DNA from: Armillaria gallica
Lineage: Eukaryota; Basidiomycota; Agaricomycetes; Agaricales; Physalacriaceae
Direction of reading: 5' to 3'
Length of the DNA stretch: 64,000 bases
NCBI GenBank assembly: GCA_037576215.1
Contig: JBANDB010000007.1
Span: 1,767,001-1,831,000 of the forward strand
This document shows positions 41,316 through 52,806 of this stretch, in pieces. Under the pieces are notes generated by a model that did not search any database, was not told where the DNA came from, and saw nothing but the letters and a program-made list of their open reading frames with translations. Each line of letters starts with the position of its first letter. Positions within the stretch are counted from its first letter, which is position 1. The position numbers and the translations under genes are program-made.

Positions 41316-42171
41316 ATGACTGCAGTCTATCCTATGGATTCTCCCTTACCTTCGTCGAGGCCCTCGGCGTCGGATACTCATCTTCCTGCTCATGGTCCTA
41401 TTCCGCTTTTTGATGCCCACCTTCGCTTTTTGACGGATTCATATCTCAGCTTTTTCAATGAACGGTAGGTCTGTCCCATCTCTTCGTATGCTATCTGCCT
41501 CATTGCTTTCTCCGCAGAAAACGTATTGAGGAGTCATAGTGAGCTCATTTTATGAGGGCGTTGCGACCTTTGCTTACAGGCCGGCTGCTATAGCGTTGAT
41601 TCTCTCATGAAGCTTCATCGGAAAATAAAAAGTATTGACTCCTTTCTTGATGACCGGACGGATCTCAGCAATTCGAGAACTGCCTGGGCTGAAATCAGGG
41701 ATAACGTTGAAAGAGGTGTGCAGTCTTACCAAGCCACGATTACCGACCGTCATATAACGAGCTCCTTTTTCAGAGGCCCAAGCTCGTCAAGCCTTTCTGT
41801 CCACCTTGACTGTCGATGTCCTCAATCCCTTGACCACAGTCAAAGTAAGTCTATCCTATCCTCAATCACACACTCGTCATTCGCACTGCTTAGGAGACCC
41901 AAGAATGTACAAGGAAGCGGATCAAGGAAGATCTCAAGGAATCCGGATCAGCGTATAACGAATATGCTGAAGTAACGTTGCCAAAACTCAAGACGAAATA
42001 TATCAAAAAGTTTGCCGAAGTCGAGGTGCGCTCATTGTACTTCGATGATGATCCACTGTGTGACACCCCGCCCAGGAGTCTAAGAAAGCAGCTTTGTCAC
42101 CACCAACCTCCCCCCAGTCCCCGCCTTCCGATACCCATCACATCACTACACTCACGACTGCCATCAACTAG
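41316..42171 (+). CDS. F-BAR (FCH) domain protein, N-terminal part
   Basis: Exon 1 (41316-41464) starts MTAVYPMDSPLPSSRPSASD and ends in HLRFLTDSYLSFFNER. Three small introns give KRIEESYVDSLMKLHRKI, SIDSFLDDRTDLSNSRTAW, AQARQAFLSTLTVDVLNPL and ECTRKRIKEDLKESGSAYNE, then KLKTKYIKKFAEVEESKKAA. FFNERKRIEE..Y..SL.KL is the standard FCH opening, and the rest is the coiled F-BAR body, which bends membranes during endocytosis or cytokinesis. The family is usually followed by SH3, C1 or RhoGAP modules; none could be read here. The frame stops at 42169-42171 unless a splice at CCCCCA/gtcccc is used. The protein is probably truncated or the gene is decaying. Confidence 0.7.
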
Positions 42172-43300
42172 GACGACGACGTTCCGCCAGCCCTTACCTC
42201 GAAATCGATACCATCCCCACCTATCCCCGTACCCAGCATCCCCCGCATCGACATCGGGGCCAATCGCCTACGCATGGTAATTTCGTACACAGAAATGACC
42301 ACGGACGAAGCGGAAGATCCGAAATCGGGTATCATCTGCAAGCACGGCGCAGGAACGAGTGTTCAGCAACGGGGACGACGACGACGACGAACAGGGCGAC
42401 AGTGACGACGATAACGAGAGGGCCGGGAAGGGTCTGAGAACATTTGAGGGATATAGAGGAAAGTAGGGCTTTGGCGCAGTGAAAGAGAACATGCTGGGGA
42501 GTGTGAAGGAGGGTGGAACGGTGCGAGCGGGAGCATGGGAGCAAGATTGAGTCCCCGACATCCAACGATGGCAGTGATGACAACGTCCATTTGAGCGTCG
42601 ATTCTGCTCCCCAGTATGCGACGGACAATGCCAAGACGACAACAATGCGAGCACCGACGGCCCCGCCGCTACCACCCCCGCCAGATACCAACATTGTCCC
42701 TGCTGCCCGCCCCAGGTCTGAAATACCCTCCATCTCCATGCATCCTCCATTTTCGACATGGGGGATCACGCGGCTATCAAGCCCATTTTTATCTCCGACG
42801 TCGTCATCACCGACGATGATGACGACGACGCGCGACGCCCATCCCGCCGCATCCCACACCCTCCATTGAGCATACGACCACCATCGTACTCTCCCCCCCC
42901 CGTTTTTGATACCGGGGATTCTGATGGTGACCGCCGTTTCCCCTCACGAGCTCCCTGTGATGCTCTATAGCGCCGCCGATCCCTACCTCGCCCTCGCCTT
43001 CATCCTTAGCCCACGCCACAGTCGCTAATGCAGGGTCTGGGCTATATACGCCATAGAGTGGCAAGCGCTACCCACCGCATGCACGCTCGACGCCGCCAGC
43101 GATGCGTGCCGCCGTCGACGACATCCGGCCTCAATACCGAAAATTTCCGTTTTGCATGGTGTTGCACGGCCCTCGTGTGCTGTATTTTAGCAGCTATGTG
43201 TCGTGGAGGACCCATTGTCGCCATCTATGCATGATAGAATACCTGCCAGTGCACACACTAGCCCCCGCTCGCAATCCCGCCTATTTTTGTTTTATATATT
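42172..43300 (+). other. possible decayed 3' part of the F-BAR gene
   Basis: Contains pieces that look once-coding on the plus strand: NMLGSVKEGGTVRAGAWEQ, then a Pro/Ser/Thr-rich frame (VDSAPQYATDNAKTTTMRAP, PPLPPPPDTNIVPAARP) near 42590-42740. All are separated by stops and frame changes. GC-rich, with CGACGA runs that also open long frames on the minus strand (42268-42859), which I take as shadows. No domain downstream is recognisable. Confidence 0.35.
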
Positions 43301-43324
43301 TATTTGTATTATAATACTTTATAC

Positions 43325-43895
43325 ATGAATATTAAATATCAGAAGACTGAACCTGAAAAGAACGAGCAATTTCTTCCCAGAAATAAGACGACGTTCTCCA
43401 TGCTGCTCTCCAGAACAGCGACGGTCATGGACTACGGACGGAGATATCCGTCAGCGCTGCGCTCGGCAAATTTTTGGACTCATTTGCTAGGTCTCTTGCG
43501 GCCAAGAAAGTCCTTGAGATCGGGACACTTGCATCGTACTTGGGTCACTGTTGAGCTATCTTTATAACAGTTATTTGTAGCTACTTGACTATATCTCTGG
43601 CAAGAGCACTTCCCAAGGATGGAAAGGTCATCTCTCTCGAACTCCACGAACTCAATGTCAAGGTAATATCAGGTGGTCATTATCTTGCGTTCAAAGACTT
43701 AATTCAGCCCAAGTCACCTCGGAAAATATTGCACTTGCTGGTTTGACCTCTAAAGTTGAAGTTCGAACCCTCATGCGGTACGGTCGAGAAGGTTAGGTCA
43801 TCGTCATTGTGATGGCAAAGAGAATAATGGAGGGAGGGAAGGTCACGGGAAGAATGGGCAAGACTCAAGAGGCCTGGGAGATGGTGTACTAGGTA
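43325..43895 (+). pseudogene. SAM-dependent O-methyltransferase (Methyltransf_3-like) pseudogene
   Basis: Pieces in family order: NEQFLPRNK, then with a one-base shift DDVLHAALQNSDGHG. SVSAALGKFLDSFARSLAAK and VLEIGTLAS (the SAM motif I) follow. After an intron gtacttgggt to tttgtag come YLTISLARALPKDGKVISLE and ENIALAGLTSKVEVRT. A late piece resembles the metal-site region (VIVIVMAKRIMEGGKVTG, where functional members have VDN). The first frameshift, an unmatched phase after LNVK, and stops near 43790 and 43890 indicate inactivation. Confidence 0.6.
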
Positions 43896-46519
43896 CGTGA
43901 ATAACTTCGATTTTGACAGTCAACAAATACATATCAGATCCCAGAGGTCGTCAAAATCGGTGCTTTAAGGGCCTCAAGGGAGATTGACCCGCGATACGGC
44001 ACCTTTATTAAGAGAGGTACGTCGAATGTTTGAATACCGGCCTCCTTTTCTTGAATGTGCCGATTCCAGAACTTTGGGAGAAGGCTCAGAGCCGTTGGTG
44101 TGGAGAAACATGGAGGATTCAACTTCAGGAGAATTTATTCCGCTTAGAAAACAAACACAGCATGGGATTGAACTCGCAGAATTGATTAAGGATCGAAGAA
44201 ATTACTTGTACACACTAAATAGTCAATAAACGCACGCTAGCGTTAGAGATGGGTGAGCGAGAGAGACAATGCCTTGGTAAAAATTTGTACCTTAATCTTT
44301 CGTCTGTTCTCTTCTAATGCATTTGCCAGTCTTAGGCAAGTCGTCCTCACTATGCTTCCCAGTTATCCACCTACCCTTTGAGCTCGTACTAAGCTGTGGA
44401 GAGAACGGTAAGCAGACGAGACAATAACTAGGCAGGGAATAGTTACCTAGCAAGCTTGTTCGCTCTTATCCACAGTGCTACTCATTTGGGTCCATTCTAG
44501 TCTATGATATGAGCAATAGAACACAATAGAACGTACAACCAGACGCCAAGGCGGCGTACTGGGCTGCTGCAAATTTGATGAAAAGTGTATAAATGTAGAC
44601 TCTAGAGCCTGCGGCGTACGAGTGAATACGGTGCCATGATCGTTGAACCGCGTGCACGCCTGGTTTCTGGTCAACTTGTTCACCTATGAACTATCATCGT
44701 TGAGATTTTGACTCCAAGTCGGAACCCTTGGAAAGGTCAGTATCTCGACAATGAACGCTAAGAAACACATACGAGTCACGACGTATGGCTGCCTCTTGTC
44801 AGCAGGAGACATGGCTACGCCTAAATGCTAGCACTAACAAAAACAAGTAAGCATTCAATTTACAGGTACAACGGCTAGTACATGCACCACGACTAAAACT
44901 TGTTCTCCCCCACTGCTCACTCTACTGAAACCTGACACGAAGATCACCGCCATCGTAGACATCGGAGGGCTTGCAAATTGTCATTTCTTGAGGTTGAGAT
45001 GGCCTGTGAACAAGATTGATGCATATTGATGAGTGGAACACAAAACGAGATCCATTCAAACGCACCTTCAATTGATCTTGGCAATTGATCGCCTCAATAT
45101 GAATCCTGCCTCCTAACGATATGCTCTTTTGCCAACCCATTTTCCCAAGTGTTCGTCCACCCTTGTAGTCGATATTTCCGTGCTTGTCCTGATGTGCCAG
45201 TGAGGTGTTCGTCCTTGGAGCCTAAGTGCCATAGTAAGCAAAGGGAGCAAGGGAAAGGAGACAAGGGAAAAAAACTCGCGACCAATCACAAGAGAAGCTA
45301 CTTCAACGCTAGGCGCCATCTTTGAAGTAAACCGTCCATTCATGAAGAAACCAGTTGGTCTTGAGGAAAACAACATCTAATGTGGATTGTGAGGCAGTCC
45401 CTGCCATTTCAGCATGTCCTCACCATCGTACACCCGAAGCAAAATAGCCCTGATGAAAAGAGTGAGCACTACAAACACGTGCACTCATAAAATCATGATA
45501 CGTACCTTTCAACAAGACAAACTACGACTCCTTCAAACCAAGCATAAACAGTGTCTAGACACTGAAAATAAGCACAATTTAAGTATAAGAAAAAGGGAAA
45601 GGTCCCGCAGTGGCCCCTCACCATCATCGTCGATGTCGACACCATGGTGAAAGAGAAAAGATGACTGTCACGTCTGTCAAAAAATCAGCAAACGTATGAG
45701 CATGAGATGTAATAATGACGCGTATCTCGAGAAGGTCAAATGAAATCAAATTTTGAGAACAAGTTTGGCGTGAACTTGAAGGGCAGACAACGTGATTCAA
45801 GGCGGTGGGGAGGTCAGGGATCTGAGTCGAGGTCAATGAAGAACAGTATAGTAGGGAGGGAGAAGAGAAGACGGAGGGAGGGACAGAGGATGGCAATGGG
45901 AAATGGAAACTGCTCGAAAGCTAGAGTTTAGTTGAATCTTGATGTTCCATCCAGCCTTTATACCAATAATCAACCAATAATTGTCAATAATTCTGTCGGC
46001 TGAGCCAGAAAGAATGTCAAGAATCGAGAACATTGGAATAACGAACTTACGAGTAGTGCCACATGTTTCATGTTTCATTCGGGTCCTGTTAAGTACGCGA
46101 GCGAAATACTGGCAGACAAACACGCTGTGACGCAACACCTTCATGACAGCCAAGGGTCACGGGACGGCAACTGTGAATCTTCTTCTGTCCACTTCGTCAT
46201 TTCGCTCTCCCTTGTCGGTAGCAACCACATTATGTCCGGTATCTCTCATTTCTGCCAGTAATGTGGATGGAGTAACCCAGACTTCGGACTCATACCTGCC
46301 GTGCTTGCAACGGCCCACTTCGGCTAAGTTGCATATGCCAAAACTTGGACATTTGGGAGCACCGCAACTCGCGATTTACCAAAACTTTTGTGGAGGGCTG
46401 ATTCTAGTAACCATAAATGACTTGGCCATGCGAAGGACTCTGGGGGATCAGATTACTCGGCGGAGGGTTCACGCAAACGCAGACGCACTGGTGACAGCCA
46501 GGGTCATCCTGGGGCTGAC
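43896..46519. other. 2.6 kb without a recognisable gene
   Basis: Many frames of 60-126 codons on both strands (for example 45113-45376 minus, 46143-46523 plus) lack domains and consistent splicing. A GA-rich stretch near 45840-45910 opens some of them. Confidence 0.45.
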
Positions 46520-46795
46520 GTGAGAATGGACGAGATGGATGTGTCGGGTTGTGGAGTAGAGTCTGAAGAAGACATGGGTGAAGAGTCGATTGGCGGACAG
46601 AGAATGGTAACAATGGTGGATGAAAACGGGATCTCATACAAAGTCCCGCACTACACCCCGTCAGAATTGGCCCGATGTGTGGATGAAGAATCCGACGGGG
46701 CCGTTGTCGAAGCTCGGGAGTGGATGTGTGCGCAGCAAGGTGAAATATCGTCGCATGAGAAGACACAGCGTTATTTGGATTCAATGCGTCAATAG
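46520..46795 (+). CDS. small acidic open frame, doubtful
   Basis: 91 codons starting MRMDEMDVSGCGVESEEDMG, with MVDENGISYKVPHYTPSELA and a helical end EISSHEKTQRYLDSMRQ. The composition is protein-like (acidic, few rare residues), but no family is recognised and no splice partner was found. It may be an exon of a larger lost gene; the OYE relic begins shortly after. Confidence 0.25.
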   Translation: MRMDEMDVSGCGVESEEDMGEESIGGQRMVTMVDENGISYKVPHYTPSELARCVDEESDGAVVEAREWMCAQQGEISSHEKTQRYLDSMRQ

Positions 46796-46944
46796 CTCAA
46801 GGTTGGTGAAAACATCGTATCCATGTATTGCACTTACCGGTTGCATAGGACTTCACCGTGTGTGGTACTCTATGCTTCTCACTTGGCTTTTTGCCGTTGT
46901 GTCGCTTTTACTCACTGTCTCTCCGGGAGTCGCAATTCGTGTCT

Positions 46945-47400
46945 CCCAATGGTAATAACTGCACGGATGAGTATAGTGATGACTTCGAGAAACGGATTTG
47001 ATTTCCATTGGAGGTCGTTGATGCGGTTAGGAGCATCATTCCAGAGTCGATCCCTCTTTTATTCAAGTGAAGCTTTTCAAAGTTTGACTGTGTCTCCGAC
47101 TAACTTTGAATAGGGTCTCAGGATCCGAATGTTTGGAAAAGTCACTACCGGACTTCGTGGCGCCCGGAGGTTAACGTTTGTTTGGCGCATCGCCATCACT
47201 CCTGGAGCGGTATTCCAATCTCATCTCGTACATGGCGTGAAGAAGAGCAATTGTCAGTGCCAATGATGTACTTGATGGAGGTCAGATAGATGTTGTATTT
47301 GTCGGGAGGCTGTTCACGAAGAACCGTGGTTTAGTTTGGGTATTTTCCGACGATTAGAGCGCGACGATTGAAGTCACCAATCAATTTTGAGTTCGAGGGG
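46945..47400 (+). pseudogene. decayed Old Yellow Enzyme fragment
   Basis: Aligns with OYE exons 3-4 (29915-30475): acggatgagtatagtgatga corresponds to TDEYGG. attggaggtcgttgatgcgg, ggagcatcattccagagtcg and the exon-intron boundary follow. Further on are gtctcaggatccgaatgttt, ggcgtgaagaagagcaatt and tattgtatttgtcgggagg-like sequence. Multiple stops, a large internal gap and no start: non-functional. Confidence 0.8.
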
Positions 47401-47750
47401 TGAGGGGGGAAGCGTGCCATCTACGACACTGTATGGATTCTTGTAAAACAGGTTTTGCAATTGTCATGAATACAAGGAACCTTTTGGTGGTTATCTTTCG
47501 GAAAACCATCCCACTGGCCTTGATGGTTCGTAGTGAGTAGCAAAGATGGTATTTCCCATTGTCTTTTAGCATATCCCCCTTGTGAGCCTGCCTCTAATGA
47601 AGTTCTTCTGCTCATCCAGCCAGCGTGCCTTGAGTGTGCCTGATTGACCTCTCGGGACGAACTTCCGAAAATACTGTCAAGTACGTAATGTTATCAATTT
47701 CAACGTCGCATCGCCATTCTCATGGAATTACTTCTTTCTCTCCTCCCACG

Positions 47751-49606
47751 ATGACCGTCGAGGACATCGACGAGACAAGGCCGCTGCTCGCCAACGCCAA
47801 CGCCGATGCAGGAGATAAGTCTGCAAGGGCGTTAGCTGCTGTGGTACGTCGACTATCAATGATTTCGGAATCCTTCTTGATTGCATCGTCAGGTCATCCC
47901 CATGTCGGTGGGAGTATTTCTCGCGGCCATGGATGGGACAATCGTTGTTTCGTGTATATCCAACTTTCCTCTTTATAAACATACCCTTCTAACGTAGACA
48001 AATGTAGCATACGCCGCCATCGGGAGCGAGCTCGAACAACTCCAAAAGACGAGCTGGATCGCGACGGGATACATGCTTACCCTCACCAGTTTCCAGTACG
48101 TAATTCATTCCACAAAGCTCTGGTCCCCTCATAATGTAACATTCAGACCACTATATGGGAAACTCAGCGACATTTTCGGGCGTAAGACCTGTTTGCTGAG
48201 CGCATATTGTATCTTCGCCCTTGGAAGCCTCTTGTGTGGGATCTCGCAGAGCATGAACGCACTAATAGCGTCGCGCGCACTAGCAGGCATCGGCGGTGGG
48301 GGGATGTCAACGGTTGTGAGCATTATTATGTCGGATATCGTCCCCCTACGAAGTCGGGGGACTTGGCAGGGGATTATCAATATCGTCTTTGCGACAGGGA
48401 GCGCGATAGGCGCGCCTCTCGGGGGGATACTCGCTGATACGATCGGTTGGCGTTGGGCATTCCTTATGCAAGTCCCTATTGCGCTCGTTGCTATCATTTC
48501 CGTCTCTTTGGCTTTAACGATACCCTTGCCCTCCAATGATTCGAGCTTGAAAACCAAGATTCGCCGTGTCGATTTCCTCGGGGCGTTTACTCTCGTAGTG
48601 ACGGTCCTCCTCCTCCTCCTTGGGCTTGATAACGGAGGAAACGTCTCCTGGTCGGCGCCGCTCACCATCAGCACCCTTGCCGGGTCGGCAGTGTTCTCTA
48701 TTCTTTTTGCCATCACTGAGCACACTGCACGCGAACCACTCGCACCCGCGCGAATCATCCTTTCACGTGCGCTCACTCCATCGTACCTCGTCAACTTCTT
48801 TGGAGTGGCAGCAAGTATGTGCATGCTATTCCATCTCTCGTTGTACCTGCAGGCTGTGTGCGGGTTCTCTGCCAGCCGAGTAGGGGCGTGGTTCATCCCG
48901 AGTGTCGTGGGTGGTGTGGCAGGGAGTCTGATCGGTGGCGTGGTTATGCAAGCGACCGGGAAGTTTTATTGGGTTACGGTCGCAGGGTACCTCTTACTCC
49001 TTGCTGGGGCCGTACTCGTAGTGCTCATGAGTGGGGTGGTGGTGAGTTCCTTGGTTGGCTTGGTGGTGGGTTTGGTGATATCGAGCATCGGCAATGGTAC
49101 GTGTTTACGTTATAGTTACCTAGCCAGTTCTTATAATTTGTCAGGGGGTGGGATAACCACTTCGCTCATTTCTCTCATTGCAAATGCGGGACATGCTGAT
49201 CAGGCAATCGCTACGGCAGGTAAGCACACTTTTCGATACTTGGAACGGCGTGCTAAAATCAGATGACGTAGTATCCTACCTATTCCGGTCCCTTGGCTCA
49301 GTTGTAGGTCTCTCGGTCGGGAGCACGCTGGTCCAAGGAACACTGCGTGCTGTGCTCAAGCGGGAGTTGGCTGGTGAGGATGTCGATGTCGATGAACTTG
49401 TCCGTCAAGTAAGGCATTCCCTCGACAGTATCGCCACCCTTCCGCGAAGTGTTCGTGTGATTGTGAGGCACGCGTATGGCGAGGCCATACATGTAGTGTT
49501 TTGGTTTACTGTAGCCCTCGCAGGTGTCGCGGTGGTGGCGGCGGCTTTCATAAAGGAGACGCCGTTGACGCCAAAGGTGCAGGATGAAGGGGAAAGGGAA
49601 GAATGA
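47751..49606 (+). CDS. MFS transporter, DHA2-like (drug/H+ antiporter or basic amino-acid/Vba type)
   Basis: Starts MTVEDIDETRPLLANANADA, spliced to VIPMSVGVFLAAMDGTIVV and, after another intron, TSWIATGYMLTLTSFQPLYG. It has the MFS motif A GKLSDIFGRK, RALAGIGGGGMSTVVSII, the antiporter-like motif C GSAIGAPLGG, and repeated hydrophobic helices fitting 14 membrane spans. Late introns near 49096-49144 and 49219-49272 connect ISSIGNG, ITTSLISLIANAGHADQAI and SYLFRSLGSVVGLSVGST. The C-terminus is hydrophilic (KVQDEGEREE). About 560 residues. Family placement is by motif; substrate (drug versus vacuolar amino acids) cannot be told. Confidence 0.9.
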
Positions 49607-49797
49607 TTTTATGAATTAAATGCAAGACCAGGTTACAAGATTAGAATGAGACTGCTGGAATCAGAGCTTAGAACAAAGAATGTATAATATAAATATATTC
49701 ACATCAACACCGGCCTTGTGGTATGAAAGCATCACAGTGAATTCGTCGGTGTATGTAGACCTAAATTTCAATAGTAACGTAGGTAGAGAGAATCGGC

Positions 49798-51553
49798 TTA
49801 TATATGAGGTATGACCGTTGTCCAATTTACAGTACGAAGAGCCAGTGGCGGTAATGAACGGAGTTGCAAGAGTGCAAGGACAATTAAAGTCACCCGCGCT
49901 GCGATGTATATCGCGATAGCCAAAACAGACAAGAACGCCAACACGGAATCCCTGCAATCCCTGAGAGTGTTGAAAAAGCTATTGTTTTCCAAGATGGTAT
50001 AGTCCGAGTCGTTGTATGAGTATATTCTGGTCATAAAGGTTGAAATACGACTTTGTTCGGGGACCTTTCGTAATAGGCGATTGCTAATCGCAATCAAAAG
50101 GATGAATAGTCGTTTGCGTATTGAAAGGGCGTGACTGATACCACAAACTAGGCCGACTATGATCGCAACAGACGACGTTCGCCATAACACCTTTTCCGCA
50201 TGCGAAGGAAAGCTGAATGACCAGGCCGCGCAGTGAATTGCCCCAAATAGGCCTCCCACATAAAATACTGCTAGCAAGCGCACTGAAAAGTCATTATCCT
50301 CCGCCGACGTGCCCCCATCGCAGCTTGACATTCCTGCAGCACCGGTTGCAGCAGTTAGAACAGGTCTATTGACACCTGAACCAATGTCATCGCCAAAAAT
50401 GAAGCCCATCACCGAGAAGTGTATATCTGTGAAAGGACGGATTGCTCTCTTTCCGAAACGCTGGGCAGTCTTGAAACAGAATTCCAGCAGAGATGATTCT
50501 GCATAGACTTCAGGTCTAGGAGGGTACGCGATGTCCTTCAGAGCTGAGGTGTCAATCGCAGGGGAATTGTGGGTCCAACCACTGCCATAACCAGCGGTTG
50601 GCTTAAAAGAGGCTGTACTGGGAAGGGGAAGGAGTTCAATGGGGTTTGAGCTATTGACTCCGGGAGACTTTTCGTAGCTGTCAATGCTTCTAGCAGGAGA
50701 CAGAGCCGCCATCGGCTCCGGGTCGACATCCGAGGGTACACCGACTTTGTAGAGCGTACAACCATCCTGATCAGCGTCCGTCGAAGGATCCTCCTCAAGA
50801 CGGATCTGATACAGGATATCAACCGGCTTTTCCCACCATGCCGCATAAGATGTAATGCTCAGCACGGCAAATCCAAGGGCCGACATCTCCAGTAGCGTGA
50901 TAGGCAGCTTCCGAGCGGCTCGTACACAACACTGGACCACGAACCAGGAAATTTGGAGAAGGACGATCGTTTTAGATAGCGCGTCGCCTTTACTCTTGTC
51001 CTTGATATCGACGGCACGGACCTCTGCCAGTGACTCCAGGAGCTTGGGAACGTCTTTCAGAGTGACAAGCCTTTTTTCCTTTCCGTAATAGAATCCTCCC
51101 ATGCTAACAAAGAAGCCGTGGACCAACTTCAGCTCGTGATCCTTGGAGGAATCTGCCATGTACAAGGTCAGCACACGGGTTATGGAACCAGGTCATAAAT
51201 GTCTTACACGCACGGACCTTCCTTGCGACTAGGAATTGACGTATAGCCCACCCAACCATGGCTTCCGGTGCCAAAATCGCGACCAGCATCAGTTTTATGC
51301 GCTCGAGAGAACACATGATCGTTGGACGATAAAAAATCCCCCACACAGATCCTTCCTTGGTGAGATTAAGTCCTGGAACATTGGGATGTACAGCAAGCCA
51401 TGTGGATGCGAATATTGTAGCTAGACAGCTCCAGATGATACTCAGCTCTGTCCTGACTTCTTTCGAACAAGCCGGCAAGCCTGATGAGTCGCTGTCGTCT
51501 GGGGCACCGCTGACATCCACAGCGAATAAGAAGATAAGGATCAGGACTTGCAT
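49798..51553 (-). CDS. conserved fungal multi-pass membrane protein of unknown function
   Basis: Begins MQVLILIFLFAVDVSGAPDD (signal peptide) with CSKEVRTELSIIWSCLATIF and ASTWLAVHPNVPG, the hallmark N-terminus of a large Agaricomycete/Ascomycete family. An intron near 51165-51195 joins it to ELKLVHGFFVSMGGFYY. The second, long exon holds a central soluble part and four or more membrane helices (VRLLAVFYVGGLFGAIHCAA, VAIIVGLVCGISHA). It ends ARVTLIVLALLQLRSLPPLA...TTVIPHI, the usual C-terminus. About 560 residues, complete. Function not known. Confidence 0.88.
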
Positions 51554-52806
51554 GTCGATGGAATGCTAGCGGAGAATAGTGAGGATCCATAAGGTAGAAC
51601 AAGATAGTAGGCGTATACGTACGTTTGATTAATGACTTTTACGATTCTCTGATTTCGCAAGCAAATACAGGATATCGAACGATACCAAAGCACAAGCATG
51701 AGATGCCTACAAAGAATGCCAGTTTAGCACTCATTCTGGCCCAAACCAAGGAACGTACCAGCACTCAAATTGCGAAGTCCAAGATGGATGTCTCTGTGAA
51801 CTGAAGGGATAGGCTTATCGAGCGCAAAACGTATGAAGGGAACAAGAGAAAGAGCAACGTTTTGTATATCGCGTGATGGTTTGAGACGAATGTAGCACCT
51901 CGAATGCTATGAGAACTGATCAGATATGAAACGAAGGAATACAGCACCAGCATCAGTCTTTTCCCTTCTTCATATTCTCAACGCGTTTCAGGCACCATGA
52001 CGCGGGTTGCATATGCCAGAAAAAGTACATGATGAAAGTATTTTGGGGCATCACAGCTCCCGTTTCTATTCAGGCGTCGTTCTTTATGTTGCAGGCATAA
52101 GCGCGCGAGCTTCGTTCCAGAGCGAACATGCCAATGTGAACGAACGGTAACGTTCAATAAACGGACGATATCCATCCGCGAAGTTAGCGTCTATGGGAGC
52201 GGTAAGTGAGCGTATATGACACCGGAAGACGGCTTGAATGATGGTGTCTTCGGCGTTAACGCCGAAACACCGTGGGCGGTAAACGTTCCCATCTTCATCA
52301 ACTGCGCTTATACGTAAACGTCCTATTTTCTCCCGAACCACTGAACAGTGGGTAACCAGGGATCTATTTATGCAAGCCAATGCAGTGAGCCATACAGCAT
52401 CGGAATCAGATATTCGCAAGCAACATACCTGCATGCATGCCGAAATTGCACTACGTGCCGGCCGCGCCTCCAGACCCCAGTGTCGATACCAGTGTGTCGG
52501 TACCCTGGAGACCAAGTCTTGCTGTGCTCATACAGGGTTCAACGACTCTGACTTACATATGAAGAAAACGGTGTTTTCCCAACAAATTCTTCGCAGTTGT
52601 TTCAGCGTCGAGCCTTGATGGGCCTTGCCCATATTATTATGCATGCACCGGAAATTTCCCTGACTCGAGTGAGTGCCCCAAGACGTCGGTATTCCATGCA
52701 TAGTCAAACCATCGAATCCCCCGCTGATACACTGTCCATATGTTCGAGTCTGAAATCTGTTCAGATTTTAGGTTCTGCGAGCATACAACGAAGCCAGCTC
52801 GTAAGG
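51554..52806. other. intergenic, no gene seen
   Basis: Includes the promoter of the preceding minus-strand gene on its left side. Open frames at 52084-52515 (minus) and 52370-52618 (plus) overlap each other and have no recognisable content. Confidence 0.45.

Noticed and set aside
42268..43064. Several minus-strand frames of 75-175 codons
   Set aside because: They arise from CGACGA/GTCGTC-rich sequence opposite the F-BAR gene remains; composition is simple and frames overlap each other.
48129..48896. Minus-strand frame of 255 codons
   Set aside because: Antisense shadow of the MFS transporter, which has clear family motifs on the plus strand.
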